DNA of 64,000 nucleotides from Clostridium kluyveri DSM 555 (GCF_000016505.1 NC_009706.1:3472001-3536000); one strand, 5' to 3'; shown: positions 18,907-27,868, numbered from the stretch's first letter. Made by a program: numbers and translations. The notes: generated by a model not told the origin, from the letters alone.

Positions 18907-20109
18907 TTAATTCTTACTTTTTTTTATCAATGATCCTGACTTAATTATGGAATCACCATATTTTTTACGTATGCTATCAATAGCAGCCTCTATTTTGTCT
19001 ATCTTGCGTACACTGCTTTTTTCATTATCAATTTCCAGCATATTAAACATAGATATCTGTTCATCTTCATTATATTTTGAAAATCCACTAAGGCTTATAC
19101 CCAGTAGCCGTACCGGTAGTCGTTCATTCCAGTTTTTCTCCAGCATTTCAATTCCTGCAGAATAAATTTCTTTTACCAGATAAGTTTCCGTTATAGTTCT
19201 TTGCCTGGTAATGGATTGAAAATTGGAATATTTAATATTAATTTGTACTGTATGCCCTTTTTTATTATATTTACGAGCAGTCATTCCAACTTTATCTGAA
19301 AGTTCCATAAGAATAACTTTTGCACTTTCTATATCTGAAATATCATGAGCCAATGTGATTGATTTGCCAATAGACTTTACATCCTTATGTGAATGAGGTG
19401 TTACTGGTGAAACATCAATTCCATTGGCAAATTGATGAATCTCAGCCCCTACTTTACCTAATTTTTTTATAAGATATCTTCTGTCAAAGTTGGCAAGTTC
19501 TCCAATAGTTTTAATTTTCATTTCTCGGAGCTTTCGTGCAGTTTGCTTCCCTATACCATTCATAAATTCAACTGGCAGCGGCCATAATTTAAGTTCAATA
19601 TCCTTTTTCCAAAGTTTCGTAATCCCCAGAGGTTTTTTCATTTGAGAGGCCATCTTTGCCAGGAATTTATTTTCAGATATGCCTATAGAACAATCCAATC
19701 CCAGCTCACTATTAATATGTTTCATAATACATTCTGCTGTTTGATAGGATCTTCCAAAGATTCTTTCACAGCCCGTCATATCAAGCCATGCTTCATCAAT
19801 ACTATTTTTTTCAATAACAGGAGTGTATTTAGAAAGTATTCCCATAACTTCTTTGGACTTCTGCTTATAAAAACAATGATCAGGAGGAATAATTATTATA
19901 TTAGGACAAAGTTTTAATACTTTATGTAAAACCATAGTTGTTTTAACTCCAAACTTTCGTGCTTCATAATTTGCAGTTAGAATAATACCTGACCGATTCT
20001 TGGGATCCCCTGCTACAGCAGCAGGTTTGCCAATAATTTCAGGATGTCTTGTTGATTCACAACTTATAAAAAAAGCATTCATATCTACAAGAAAAATTAC
20101 CCTATGCAC
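18907..20109 (-). CDS. dinB: DNA polymerase IV (Y-family, translesion)
   Basis: This 400-residue Y-family polymerase copies damaged DNA without proofreading. The catalytic acidic residues lie in FLVDMNAFFISCE and NSIDEAWLDMT. The thumb contains helix-hairpin-helix GIGKQTARKL and the little-finger domain follows to about 345. Near the C-terminus EQISMFN resembles the beta-clamp binding motif. The start is GTG at 20109 five bases after AGGTG. No LexA box was recognised upstream. It is monocistronic. Confidence 0.92.
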   Translation of the reverse strand: MHRVIFLVDMNAFFISCESTRHPEIIGKPAAVAGDPKNRSGIILTANYEARKFGVKTTMVLHKVLKLCPNIIIIPPDHCFYKQKSKEVMGILSKYTPVIEKNSIDEAWLDMTGCERIFGRSYQTAECIMKHINSELGLDCSIGISENKFLAKMASQMKKPLGITKLWKKDIELKLWPLPVEFMNGIGKQTARKLREMKIKTIGELANFDRRYLIKKLGKVGAEIHQFANGIDVSPVTPHSHKDVKSIGKSITLAHDISDIESAKVILMELSDKVGMTARKYNKKGHTVQINIKYSNFQSITRQRTITETYLVKEIYSAGIEMLEKNWNERLPVRLLGISLSGFSKYNEDEQISMFNMLEIDNEKSSVRKIDKIEAAIDSIRKKYGDSIIKSGSLIKKSKN

Positions 20110-20522
20110 AGTTACACCTACTTATTTTAAAATTAATTTTTATATGGTTATTCTAAATCATTGTAATTATCCTAATTTGTCACCCTTTTCAACAGTCTGC
20201 TTATGTAACAACATTCTAATTACAATTTTAATAGTTTAGCACACATTTTTCAATATAGTTACTTCCTTACTTACAAGCTATAAATTTACGGTTCATTCAA
20301 ATGACTTTAACTTTTGAGAAATATTTATAAACAATTTAAAGAATATTCACAAAATAACGATAATTTCATATTATATTATATGAAGAATTTAGTAAACTAC
20401 TTTAAGTTCTTACTAAAATACGAAAATACGAACACCAGTGTAAACGTATGCTTAAATACTGAAATTGCTAAAGCGAGACTTTTATCTAGATATGAAATCA
20501 TCATAAAGGGGGCTATATATTT
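20110..20522. other. Intergenic, no supported gene
   Basis: About 410 bases with the dinB promoter region. A 70-codon TTG-start frame at 20314-20526 has no ribosome binding site and unremarkable composition; I do not call it. GGGGG at 20511-20516 serves the next small gene. Confidence 0.4.
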
Positions 20523-20699
20523 ATGACAAACTTAGATCCTCTGGAAGAAAAATCAACAGAAAATAATCATAGCATAGTACAACCAACTGAAGAGTTAGAT
20601 AAAATTACTGACCCTGTACCAGAAGATGACATATCACCTATAGTATTAGTTTTATGTACAGCTATTCCTATGATTATATTAATTATATTATTTCTATAG
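20523..20699 (+). CDS. Small C-terminally anchored membrane protein, unknown
   Basis: 58 residues starting MTNLDPLEEKSTENN. The first 38 are acidic and hydrophilic (many Asp/Glu, PVPEDD) and the last 20 are a hydrophobic membrane helix ending IILIILFL. The ATG at 20523 follows AAAGGGGG with normal spacing, and a strong terminator starts at its stop codon. This context makes it a credible gene despite its size. No family recognised. Confidence 0.6.
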   Translation: MTNLDPLEEKSTENNHSIVQPTEELDKITDPVPEDDISPIVLVLCTAIPMIILIILFL

Positions 20700-20720
20700 A
20701 ACCTTAGCAGGTTCTTTTTT
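20698..20720 (+). terminator. Terminator of the 58-residue membrane protein gene
   Basis: AGAACCT-TAGC-AGGTTCT followed by TTTTT. The hairpin overlaps the TAG stop. Confidence 0.8.
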
Positions 20721-20984
20721 CATGGATTCCAGACTGTCATTTGTTTTCGCCGCAAATAGCAGAACCTTAAAATACATTTTCTAGTATTCTATCTATTTTC
20801 ATAGTGACCACACGCCTTTTCATTTACTAGACCTATTTAAAATAAATATATACTTATTTTACAATATAAAATTTTGTGACATAACTATTGGAATATGCAA
20901 TGATAACGTTACAAATCTGTATTATTATAATATAATGGGTAAGGAAATAAAGCATTAATTATTTTTAGACAGGAGTAGATTAAG

Positions 20985-22732
20985 ATGAAAGACAGTAAAA
21001 AAATAAGCGTAAGACTATATGCATTAATAGGATTTATTATAGCATTTACACTGATTATCAGCAGTTTGTCATGGATTACCTTTAAAAACTTTAATGAAAG
21101 ACATAAAAATAGGTTACAAGTAACTGCTGAATATATCAATATGGTTGATATAGCAAGACAGGCTCAAGTTGATTTCAAAAAACAGGTACAAGAATGGAAA
21201 GATATCTTACTAAGAGGTTACGACCCTGAATCTTTCAAGAAGTATTACTCTCAGTTTTCACAGGAAAATGATAATGTTCAGTCACAGCTATTAAAACTTA
21301 AAGAAGATATGACAAAACAAGGTATGGATACTTCTTCAGTTAGTACATTATTAAACAATCATAAAGAACTCTATGATAAATATAATAAGGCAATTCAAAG
21401 CTATGACCAAAATAGTATAGAAAGCTACCGGATAGTAGATGGATTGGTAAAAGGTATTGATAGAAAATCTACTGATGATATGGATTTATTAGTAAAACAA
21501 ATACAAGATAAATCAAAGCTGGAAACGGAAAAAATGATGAAACAGTCTGATACTGATACAAGTAACTTTAGTAGAAATTTGATTTCTATTTCAATTCTTG
21601 GCATCATTTTAATTATTTTCTTTACTATTTTGATTATTTTTACATATAAAGATATTACAAAGTTTATAGAACAATTTAAGATATTAATGGAACAAGCAGA
21701 AAATGGAGACCTTACCATTAGGGGTGAAATATATAAAAAAGATGAATTAGATCAACTTACTGAAAGGTTTAATAGATTTATTGACAGAATTAGAAACTTG
21801 ATTCATAAAGCTAAAGAGACAAGTATACAAGTATAATTGTAGCATCTTCCTCTGACGTAATAACGAAAAGCACAGATGATGTTAGCAAAACAGCTATAGA
21901 AATTTCAGACAATATTACCAACTTAGCTGAAAGTGTCTCAAAACAAACTGACTTAGCTGAACAAAGCAATAAATCTGTCAATGGTGTCGTAGAAGGGTTA
22001 AATCGTATAACTGAAAATACAATATGTATTATGGAACTTGTAAATAATGCAATAGAAACTGTAACCAATGGGACTGCAAATTTGAAACATCAAAGTGATA
22101 GAATGTCCAATACTGAAAAAGCATCACAAAATGTAACAGATGTAATCTCTGGCCTATCTGCAAAATCAAGTGAAATTGGAACGGTTGTGGAATTCATTAA
22201 TAATATTGCAGAGGAGATAAATCTATTATCTTTAAATGCCTCCATAGAGGCGGTCAGGGCTGGTGAAGCTGGTAGGGGCTTTACTGTAGTAGCCAATGAA
22301 GTAAAAAATTTGGCAGAACTCTCAAAAGAGTCTGCACAAAAAATAAATAATTTAATATCAGAAGTACAAACAGATATTAAAAAAGCTGTTGATGAAGCAA
22401 TTAATACAAAGGTTTCAATAGAAGAACAGGCAATTTCACTTAAACTTACAGAGGATTCGTTTAACCTCATAGAACACTCTGTTTTTGAAATGACTAATAA
22501 AATAAAAGAAATGACCAATGAAACAAGAGAAATTAATGCAAATGCAACATTCGTGGAGAAGTCTGTAAAAAATATAGTAACATTAATAGTACAAAATGCC
22601 GCTCATACGCAAGAAGTTGCTTCTGCAACTGAAGAACAGACAGCTTCTGTTGAAGAGGTGGCATCCTCTATTAATCATCTTGCGGAGATGTCAAATAGTT
22701 TACATAAGTCACTAAATAAATTTAAAGTATGA
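20985..22732 (+). pseudogene. Methyl-accepting chemotaxis protein, broken by a frameshift
   Basis: The first frame (20985-21836) encodes a membrane segment, an extracytoplasmic helical sensor, a second membrane segment near residues 200-222 and a HAMP domain, then stops at TAA 21834-21836. The signalling part continues in the frame one base back (ATA ATT GTA GCA...) from about 21833 to 22732, with tip [23 protein letters not shown] and ending FKV. Restoring one base gives a normal receptor of about 582 residues. There is no homopolymer at the break. It is either a real mutation, a sequencing error, or (less likely) a slip site. An internal ATG at 22031 could start the signalling domain alone. 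Confidence 0.85.
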
Positions 22733-22800
22733 TTAATAATTGTGTAATCTTGTTTGGGGCACAACATTTAGATAAGTTGAAGCAGGTGTATATGCATAAA

Positions 22801-22830
22801 AAGAGAGGTATTCGCCTCTCCCCTATTTAT
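22801..22830 (+). terminator. Terminator after the broken chemoreceptor
   Basis: GAGAGG-TATTCG-CCTCTC followed by CCCTATTTATCT. Confidence 0.55.
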
Positions 22831-22887
22831 CTCTATTTAGTTTTTCTTTCATAATTTTCCTTATCTTCATACCTCTTACTTCCCTAT

Positions 22888-22938
22888 TAATCCACAAGTT
22901 ATCAACAACTTATCCACAGGTTATTCACATTATCCACA
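22888..22938 (+). promoter_or_regulatory. Array of five DnaA boxes
   Basis: TAATCCACA (22888), TTATCAACA (22899), TTATCCACA (22910), TTATTCACA (22921) and TTATCCACA (22930) all face the same way. Three fit TTATNCACA exactly and two differ by one base. Start-to-start spacing is 11, 11, 11 and 9 bp, about one helical turn. No dnaA, rpmH or plasmid rep gene is nearby. Confidence 0.7.
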
Positions 22939-22965
22939 ATACTCCATTAATTGAACCTTCAAAAT

Positions 22966-23095
22966 GAAAATGAGCACCTAATAATGATAAGTGCTTATTT
23001 TCAATATTCTTTTATTTTAAGGGTGCAGTAATTTATATAAACCTATGATGGTTGCATTTAAACTTATAGTGTCCTGCAACCACAGACACTGGTCT
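22966..23095. repeat. Duplicated structured intergenic element, copy A
   Basis: It starts with the hairpin GAAAATGAGCAC/GTGCTTATTTTC and later contains GGTTGCA (23050-23056) paired with TGCAACC (23075-23081), then ACAGACACTGGTCT. Copy B at 23188 has the same order. No coding potential. Confidence 0.55.
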
Positions 23096-23187
23096 AAATA
23101 TTTTCAATGCTTTGGATATTATATACTTTACTATGTATTATATTTGCTAATTGTTATGATATCATTATGCGTATGTTAAAAGATATA

Positions 23188-23312
23188 AAAATAAGCACCT
23201 AAATGACGGTGCCTATTTTTAATAACATTATTTTAAAGGAGTCTAAACTTATACTATCCTGTGGCAGTTGCATTTGAGTTTTAAGTGCCCTGCAACTACA
23301 GACACCAGTTTA
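23188..23312. repeat. Duplicated structured intergenic element, copy B
   Basis: It starts with AAAATAAGCACC/GGTGCCTATTTT and contains AGTTGCA (23266-23272) paired with TGCAACT (23291-23297), then ACAGACACCAGTTT. The stem has the same 32-base span as in copy A, with a compensating G-C to A-T change. Confidence 0.55.
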
Positions 23313-23460
23313 TATTTACGCTTAAGGGGGCATACTTTATAAACTACTTATTCAACATTGGTACTTGTCCACTGAATGTACTTATGATTATAAGTAGTAT
23401 TTGTTACAACTTAATGGCATAATGATTAACTATTTGTGAACAAAAAGAAGCTGTTTAAAA

Positions 23461-23568
23461 TTAATATATACTTATTTTAAAATCATTGATTTTTTTCAAT
23501 CCATAAATCATAAACAAAACTCCTAAAAAACTAATATAATTGCATAAATAAATATGCCAATATGACAT
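23461..23568 (-). pseudogene. Remnant of a small membrane protein
   Basis: The 35-codon frame MSYWHIYLCNYISFLGVLFM... is hydrophobic and ends DFKISIY. It has no ribosome binding site, and the hydrophobic reading (IGFLV) continues upstream past a stop, so a decayed gene is more likely than a live one. Confidence 0.25.
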
Positions 23569-23621
23569 CTCAAAAAAATTTTACACCAGAAATCCTATCA
23601 TTATTACTTTATTCGCTTTAA

Positions 23622-23765
23622 TCAATACGATTCTTTATATTTGAAGTTATTCATAGCCCTATACTCAATGTCCCCAGCCTTAGTCCCTGTGACATTAAGC
23701 ATTTCCTCTACTTTTTCCTAAGACATACATTTATTATTATCGTATCTATAAGTAAAATATTGTTC
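23622..23765 (-). pseudogene. C-terminal gene remnant with in-frame stop
   Basis: One frame reads EQYFTYRYDNNKCMS, then TAG (23718-23720), then EKVEEMLNVTGTKAGDIEY and FKYKESY before TGA. The protein-like composition on both sides of the stop suggests a degraded gene. Family not recognised. With the remnant at 23461 it may mark a lost two-gene unit. Confidence 0.3.
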
Positions 23766-23769
23766 TTAT

Positions 23770-24180
23770 TATATAATTATGTTAAGCCAGCGGTGTAGAA
23801 TTCGATTAGTTTACATATGGGCAACTGATATCGCTATCCCTTTAAGAAGGGAGATGATACAATACGCACTATTAAAGTCAATACATAATGCCAAAATAGA
23901 TAAAGTACAGATTGTGTACTGTTATAAATTCAATATTTAAGGCATACTTCCGCTACTAAGTTATTTGAATTAGGATAAGAACCAAAGACAGTTCAGTAAC
24001 CACTCGGCCATAGTAATATATCTACCACCCTAAATATATACTCATGTATTAGGAAGGTATGAAGAAAAAATCAGCATCAAAATTAGATGATTCACATGAA
24101 AATATGAAGATAAAATAATACTCCTTTTCTTTTATAAAAATCTATAAGGGTAAAAAGAGGGGTAAATTTTTATTTAGGGT
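23770..24180. other. Intergenic, no gene recognised
   Basis: AT-rich sequence with no open frame of note. GAAGGGAGATGATA near 23846 resembles a strong ribosome binding site, but no start and frame follow it. A 19-codon frame with AGGAAGGT lies at 24060-24119 (MKKKSASKLDDSHENMKIK); too short to call. Confidence 0.3.
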
Positions 24181-24208
24181 AAAATAAAAAACACCGAAAT
24201 TCAGTGTT
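24181..24208 (-). terminator. Terminator beyond the truncated tRNA-Arg copy
   Basis: AACAC/GTGTT stem with a T-rich run on the minus strand. It is placed as if it were the original terminator of the tRNA operon before the islet was inserted. Confidence 0.5.
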
Positions 24209-24220
24209 ATCAATACTTTA

Positions 24221-24262
24221 TGGCGCACCCAGCAAGGCTCGAACCTGCAGCCTCTGGATTCG
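24221..24262 (-). repeat. Truncated 3' end of tRNA-Arg, putative attachment site
   Basis: These 42 bases match the tRNA-Arg gene at 29885-29926 (anticodon loop through encoded CCA) with only two differences, then the match stops abruptly. Such a direct repeat of a tRNA 3' end is the usual footprint of site-specific integration. No integrase remains in the 5.7 kb between the copies. Confidence 0.75.
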
Positions 24263-24762
24263 TATTTTTAATAACTATAATTTTATATATTTATTCACAT
24301 CTCTCGATAATACTTAATTTAACACATTTATTTTACTATAAAGTATGATAAATATTGATACGTATATATACCTAGTGTGTTAAAAATGTGCTAAATAAAA
24401 TTAGTACTATTCATAGATAACTCAACGGTTTTTAAGACATTTCTCTTGTTAATTTTAACTTAGAGTTTTTAATTAAACTTCCCTTATATTTTACAATATT
24501 TATGCATATATTTCTTTTCCGTTACATGATAGGATATTTTTAAGGAAAAATATAAATGCTAGTTTAATCACTATCGTACGTCTTATAAATATGAAGAGAG
24601 GAATATTAAACTCCCCTCTTTAACTATATTTTTCAATTTGCATCATAGTTGTAAATCAATGCGACTTATGAAAGATATAAAATAACTGAATAAATAGTAA
24701 TTTTATATACAGGTTATTTTTATAACAGGAAAATAAATTATATTTTAAGGAAGTTGAATAAT
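24263..24762. other. Intergenic, no gene recognised
   Basis: About 500 AT-rich bases between the truncated tRNA copy and the flavodoxin-like gene. A GAGAGGAATATTAAACTCCCCTC stretch at 24595-24618 may be a weak hairpin (GAGAGG/CCCCTC). AAGGAAG at 24747-24753 is the ribosome binding site of the next gene. Confidence 0.35.
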
Positions 24763-25458
24763 ATGAAGATTACTGTGATAAATGGAACCGAAATAAAAGG
24801 TTGTACCTACCATATAAAAGAAAGTTTTTTAGAGATTTTGCGTGATGGAAATGAAATAACAGAATTTTATTTACCAAAAGATTTGCCTCATTTTTGTTGT
24901 GGATGTAAAAAATGTTTTTTTAAAAGTGAACAATTTTGCCCTCACGTAGAGTATGTTATGCCTATATGGAGTTCTATTTTGAATGCTGATTTGCTTATAT
25001 TTGCATCTCCTGTTTATGCACTAAGAACTACTGCACAGATGAAAACTTTGCTTGATCATTTGTGTGTACATTGGATAGTACATAGGCCCGATGAAAGAAT
25101 GTTTAATAAAAGAGCTGTAATTTTGACAAATGCTATCGGTGTATTTAACGGTGAAGCACAAAAAGACATTGCAACAAGTCTATCTTGGCTCGGTATCTCT
25201 GACATTAAAAAGTTGGGCATAGGATTGCTTGAAGGTGTTATTTGGAATGAGCTATCCGATAAGCGTAAAAATATTATTATCAGAAAAACTAAAAAGATTG
25301 CCGAAAAATATAAAGAAACACGTACAGCACATAAGGGAATAAAAGTAAGCATGAAGTTCATCATAAGTAAAATGATGCATCAGGCTGTTGCAAAAAAAGA
25401 AAAAACATTATCGGTTGATAACCAGTATTGGGTTGATAAGGGCTGGATAAAGGTATAA
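24763..25458 (+). CDS. Flavodoxin-like/NADPH-dependent FMN reductase family protein
   Basis: 231 residues. The N-terminus KITVINGTEIKGCTYHIKES fits the flavodoxin-fold phosphate loop (G-T/S-x-K-G-x-T). CCGCKKCFFKSEQFCPH is the Cys-rich segment common in this family, and FASPVYALRTTAQMKTLLDH is the conserved flavin-side loop. Such proteins bind FMN and move electrons to unknown acceptors. The start is the ATG at 24763, ten bases after AAGGAAG; a TTG nine bases upstream is possible. It is the first gene inside the tRNA-bounded islet. Confidence 0.78.
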   Translation: MKITVINGTEIKGCTYHIKESFLEILRDGNEITEFYLPKDLPHFCCGCKKCFFKSEQFCPHVEYVMPIWSSILNADLLIFASPVYALRTTAQMKTLLDHLCVHWIVHRPDERMFNKRAVILTNAIGVFNGEAQKDIATSLSWLGISDIKKLGIGLLEGVIWNELSDKRKNIIIRKTKKIAEKYKETRTAHKGIKVSMKFIISKMMHQAVAKKEKTLSVDNQYWVDKGWIKV

Positions 25459-25522
25459 ATGATCGTTTTTATATTGATTATAACCAAATCTTTGCTCGTA
25501 AAATTTCAATTTGTAGAGTTGA

Positions 25523-26688
25523 GGTAACATAATTTTAGCTTCAGTTCTATCGTATCTCTCATTAATAAGCAAGTGGGTAAATGATTACGGAATAGCTGGT
25601 TCTGATGCCTTGAAACCCAAAATGAAAGGGCGGCGACCACAAGTGGCACAACCGAAAGATATTAGTTCTGATAAGAGTAGAAAAATAAATACAGATGCAG
25701 AATACCTTAAACAACTTGAAGAAGAAAATCTTAAACTACGAATCGAGAATGCCTATTTAAAAGAACCGAGGAGGCTGCGTTTAGAGGGAATACCTCAGAA
25801 CAAAAAGCGAGAATCATCCACAGCCTCCGAGGAGAATTCAAATTAAAAGATATTCTCGCAATTACATGTTATCCGAAAGCCACATATATGTACTGGCAAC
25901 AAAGATTTAATCGTAAAAATCCAGATGAGGAACTAGAACAGTTAATTCTTCAGATTCGTAAAGAACATAAAGATTTTGGATATAGACGAATTTATGGTAA
26001 ATTGCAGAAACAAGGGATAGCTGTGAATCACAAGAAAGTACAACGGATTGTTCAGAAATTGGGAGTTCAGGTAACTTCATTTACCCGAAAGAGCAGAAAA
26101 TATAGCTCATATAAAGGTAAGGTGGGTAAGGTCACACCAAACAGGCTTCGTCGTCGATTTGGCACGAGTATTCCATATCAAAAGATCACTACAGATACTT
26201 CTGAATTTAAGTATTACGAGGTTGATGAAAAAGGAAGAATGGCAATAAAGAAACTTTATCTTGACCCATTTATGGACTTGTATAATCGAGAGATCATAAG
26301 TTATGGAATTTCACAGAATCCTTCCGCAGTAAATATAATGAATGCTTTAAATAAAGCCATAGAAATAACTGCTGACTGCAAGTATCGCAGAACCTTTCAT
26401 TCTGACCAAGGTTGGACTTATCAGATGAAGGCATATGCACACGCTTTAGAAGCAAACAGAATATATCAAAGTATGTCACGTAAAGGGAATTGCCATGACA
26501 ATTCAGTAATGGAAAACTTCTTTGGGATTATGAAACAAGAAATGTATTATGGTGTTGTTTATTATAGTTACGATGAGTTGAAATCTGCTATTGAAGAATA
26601 TATACGATATTATAATGAACGAAGAATTAAGCAATCATTAAACTGGATGAGTCCTGTAGAATATAGGATCTGGCTTAATATTGCATAA
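25523..26688 (+). pseudogene. IS3-family transposase OrfAB, N-terminally truncated
   Basis: OrfA frame (25523-25846) has the end of a helix-turn-helix (LISKWVNDYGIAG) and a leucine-zipper-like coil (EYLKQLEEENLKLRIENAYL). OrfB runs in the frame one base back to 26688. The slip site T-TTA-AAA lies at 25756-25762, and GGAGGCTG (25770-25777) pairs with CAGCCTCC (25821-25828) just after it, the standard layout for -1 programmed frameshifting. OrfB has its DDE residues: TTDTSEF, FHSDQGW and the Glu in NSVMENFFGIMKQEMYY. The N-terminus of OrfA is cut off by TGA at 25520-25522. Confidence 0.8.
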
Positions 26689-26692
26689 ACAA

Positions 26693-26722
26693 ATTGCGTA
26701 CCAGTAAAAACTGATACGCAAT
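26693..26722 (+). terminator. Hairpin after orfB
   Basis: ATTGCGTA and TACGCAAT pair across a 14-base loop just after the OrfB stop, inside the IS. No T-run follows. Confidence 0.4.
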
Positions 26723-26879
26723 AAAGTCTAACTTTAAGGGGTCACCTCAGTAGCCTAGGGCTTTTTAGTAATTATTTCACTAATTCTTATTACCAAACTT
26801 TATTAATAATCAATTCCCAAAAATATTATACTAACATAACATAAATATTGAAATAATAAATATAAGGAGAAAATGAACA

Positions 26880-27266
26880 TTGAAAAATTATTATTGTCCT
26901 TTTGATTACTATGACGACTACTATGATGATTATGGTAACTATTTTAGAAAATCAAATGTTAGTCCTGAAGCAGTACAAAAGCATATTGGCCGAATTGTAC
27001 TTATCCGCCTTAAATGGCATGGCACAATCACAGCTTGTATAGATAGTCATGACGGGCTTACAGGTGTAGTAACTTTAACTGTATTCACACACTTTGGTCA
27101 GGCACAACTTCGTATTCACTATAGCGCAATATTAGGTATCACTCCTATTCACGTAAGCCCTAATCAGGGTAAAATGCCATCTAATGAAAATCCGTCTCAT
27201 GGTGTTCAGCCCAATGAAAACCTCACTCATAGTGGATGGCAGGGTTCAAATAAAGACTTGAAGTAG
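26880..27266 (+). CDS. Unknown protein, Tyr/Asp-rich N-terminus (spore coat-like)
   Basis: 128 residues. It starts YYCPFDYYDDYYDDYGNYF, then has a compact beta-rich core (GRIVLIRLKWHGTITACID to RIHYSAILGITPIHV), then a polar tail with repeated SNENPSHG/PNENLTHSG units. Aromatic/acidic repeats are common in spore coat proteins, and a spore protein gene lies 100 bp away on the other strand; a coat role is only a guess. The start is TTG at 26880, ten bases after AAGGAG. An ATG in between opens only a ten-codon frame. Confidence 0.6.
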   Translation: MKNYYCPFDYYDDYYDDYGNYFRKSNVSPEAVQKHIGRIVLIRLKWHGTITACIDSHDGLTGVVTLTVFTHFGQAQLRIHYSAILGITPIHVSPNQGKMPSNENPSHGVQPNENLTHSGWQGSNKDLK

Positions 27267-27320
27267 TTATTTCAATTCCTTCTTTTACTTGAACGTGTAA
27301 TTTATTAAACATCAAAATTT

Positions 27321-27354
27321 AAAAAGCCTAGTAGGATCTTTTTCCCACTAGGCT
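27321..27354 (-). terminator. Terminator of the second spore protein gene
   Basis: AGCCTAGT (27325-27332) pairs with ACTAGGCT (27347-27354), followed by TTTTT on the minus strand. Confidence 0.75.
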
Positions 27355-27368
27355 CTTATTATCATACT

Positions 27369-27566
27369 TTATCTTAAACCCTGCTCATAAGCTTCAACCA
27401 TTTTCTTAACCATGTTTCCACCTATAGAGCCGGCTTCTCTTGAAGTAAGATCTCCATTATATCCATTTTGTAGATTTACTCCTACCTCTCTAGCTGATTC
27501 CATCTTAAATCTATTTAAAGCTTCTCTAGCCTGTGGAACTACCAAATTATTACTGCTACGTGTCAT
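27369..27566 (-). CDS. Alpha/beta-type small acid-soluble spore protein (second copy)
   Basis: 65 residues, differing from the copy at 10326-10523 at about ten positions; the C-terminal half GDLTSREAGSIGGNMVKKMV is identical. It binds and protects spore DNA. The start is the ATG at 27564-27566 after AAAGGAG. The upstream 70 bp also match those of the other copy, so the gene was duplicated with its promoter. It lies inside the tRNA-bounded islet. Confidence 0.92.
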   Translation of the reverse strand: MTRSSNNLVVPQAREALNRFKMESAREVGVNLQNGYNGDLTSREAGSIGGNMVKKMVEAYEQGLR

Positions 27567-27742
27567 AATCAACACTCCTTTACATAGTAATCTTTACTTC
27601 TTATACTTAAAGTTTGTACATTTCTATAAAAAAATACTCTAGGTAATTGAATGATCTTTTAACAATATTTATTAAAATAAATTAAGCAATAACAATTAAA
27701 CTAATAAAAAATATCATAAATAAGTATATTTTTTACTTCAAT

Positions 27743-27868
27743 TATAATATAATAATAAGGTATGTAGGTGAGTGATTACAGAGAAACTGTAAATTTATAA
27801 AATCATGTTATACGAGAAAGAACCTATATATGAACAAGTGACTTCTCCCAAAAGTTACTTGTTATTTT
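27743..27868 (+). ncRNA. Candidate antisense RNA of a type I toxin-antitoxin locus
   Basis: A perfect TATAAT -10 at 27743-27748 should start a short RNA near 27755. It ends at the hairpin AACAAGT/ACTTGTT (27833-27863) followed by ATTTTCTTTCTTT. The RNA runs into the 3' end of the convergent 64-residue gene and contains no coding frame. The -35 region is weak. Prediction only. Confidence 0.4.

Larger units (their letters stand above)
25523..26749 (+). mobile_element. IS3-family insertion sequence, left end lost
   Basis: The right end is intact: GGGGTCACCTCA at 26738-26749 is a typical IS3/IS150-type terminal repeat (TGAGGTGACCCC on the other strand), preceded by AGTTAGAC-type sequence. No matching left repeat is found, and the first transposase frame lacks its N-terminus, so about the first 100-150 bases are gone or mutated. 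The element is probably immobile. Confidence 0.7.

Noticed and set aside
20314-20526. 70-codon frame starting at TTG, overlapping the start of the 58-residue gene
   Set aside because: No ribosome binding site, biased AT-driven composition, no recognisable feature; likely a chance frame.
22966-23312. Two-unit repeat considered as a CRISPR remnant
   Set aside because: Units are about 130 bp, imperfect and structured; there are no short identical repeats with unique spacers and no cas genes.
23535-23560. TTGGCAT...ATGCAA as a second sigma-54 promoter
   Set aside because: The distance between the GG and GC elements is three bases too long and no gene follows.
23836-23900. GAAGGGAGATGATACA resembling the leader of holin-like toxin genes
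   Set aside because: No start codon with a hydrophobic frame follows; resemblance is limited to the ribosome-binding region.
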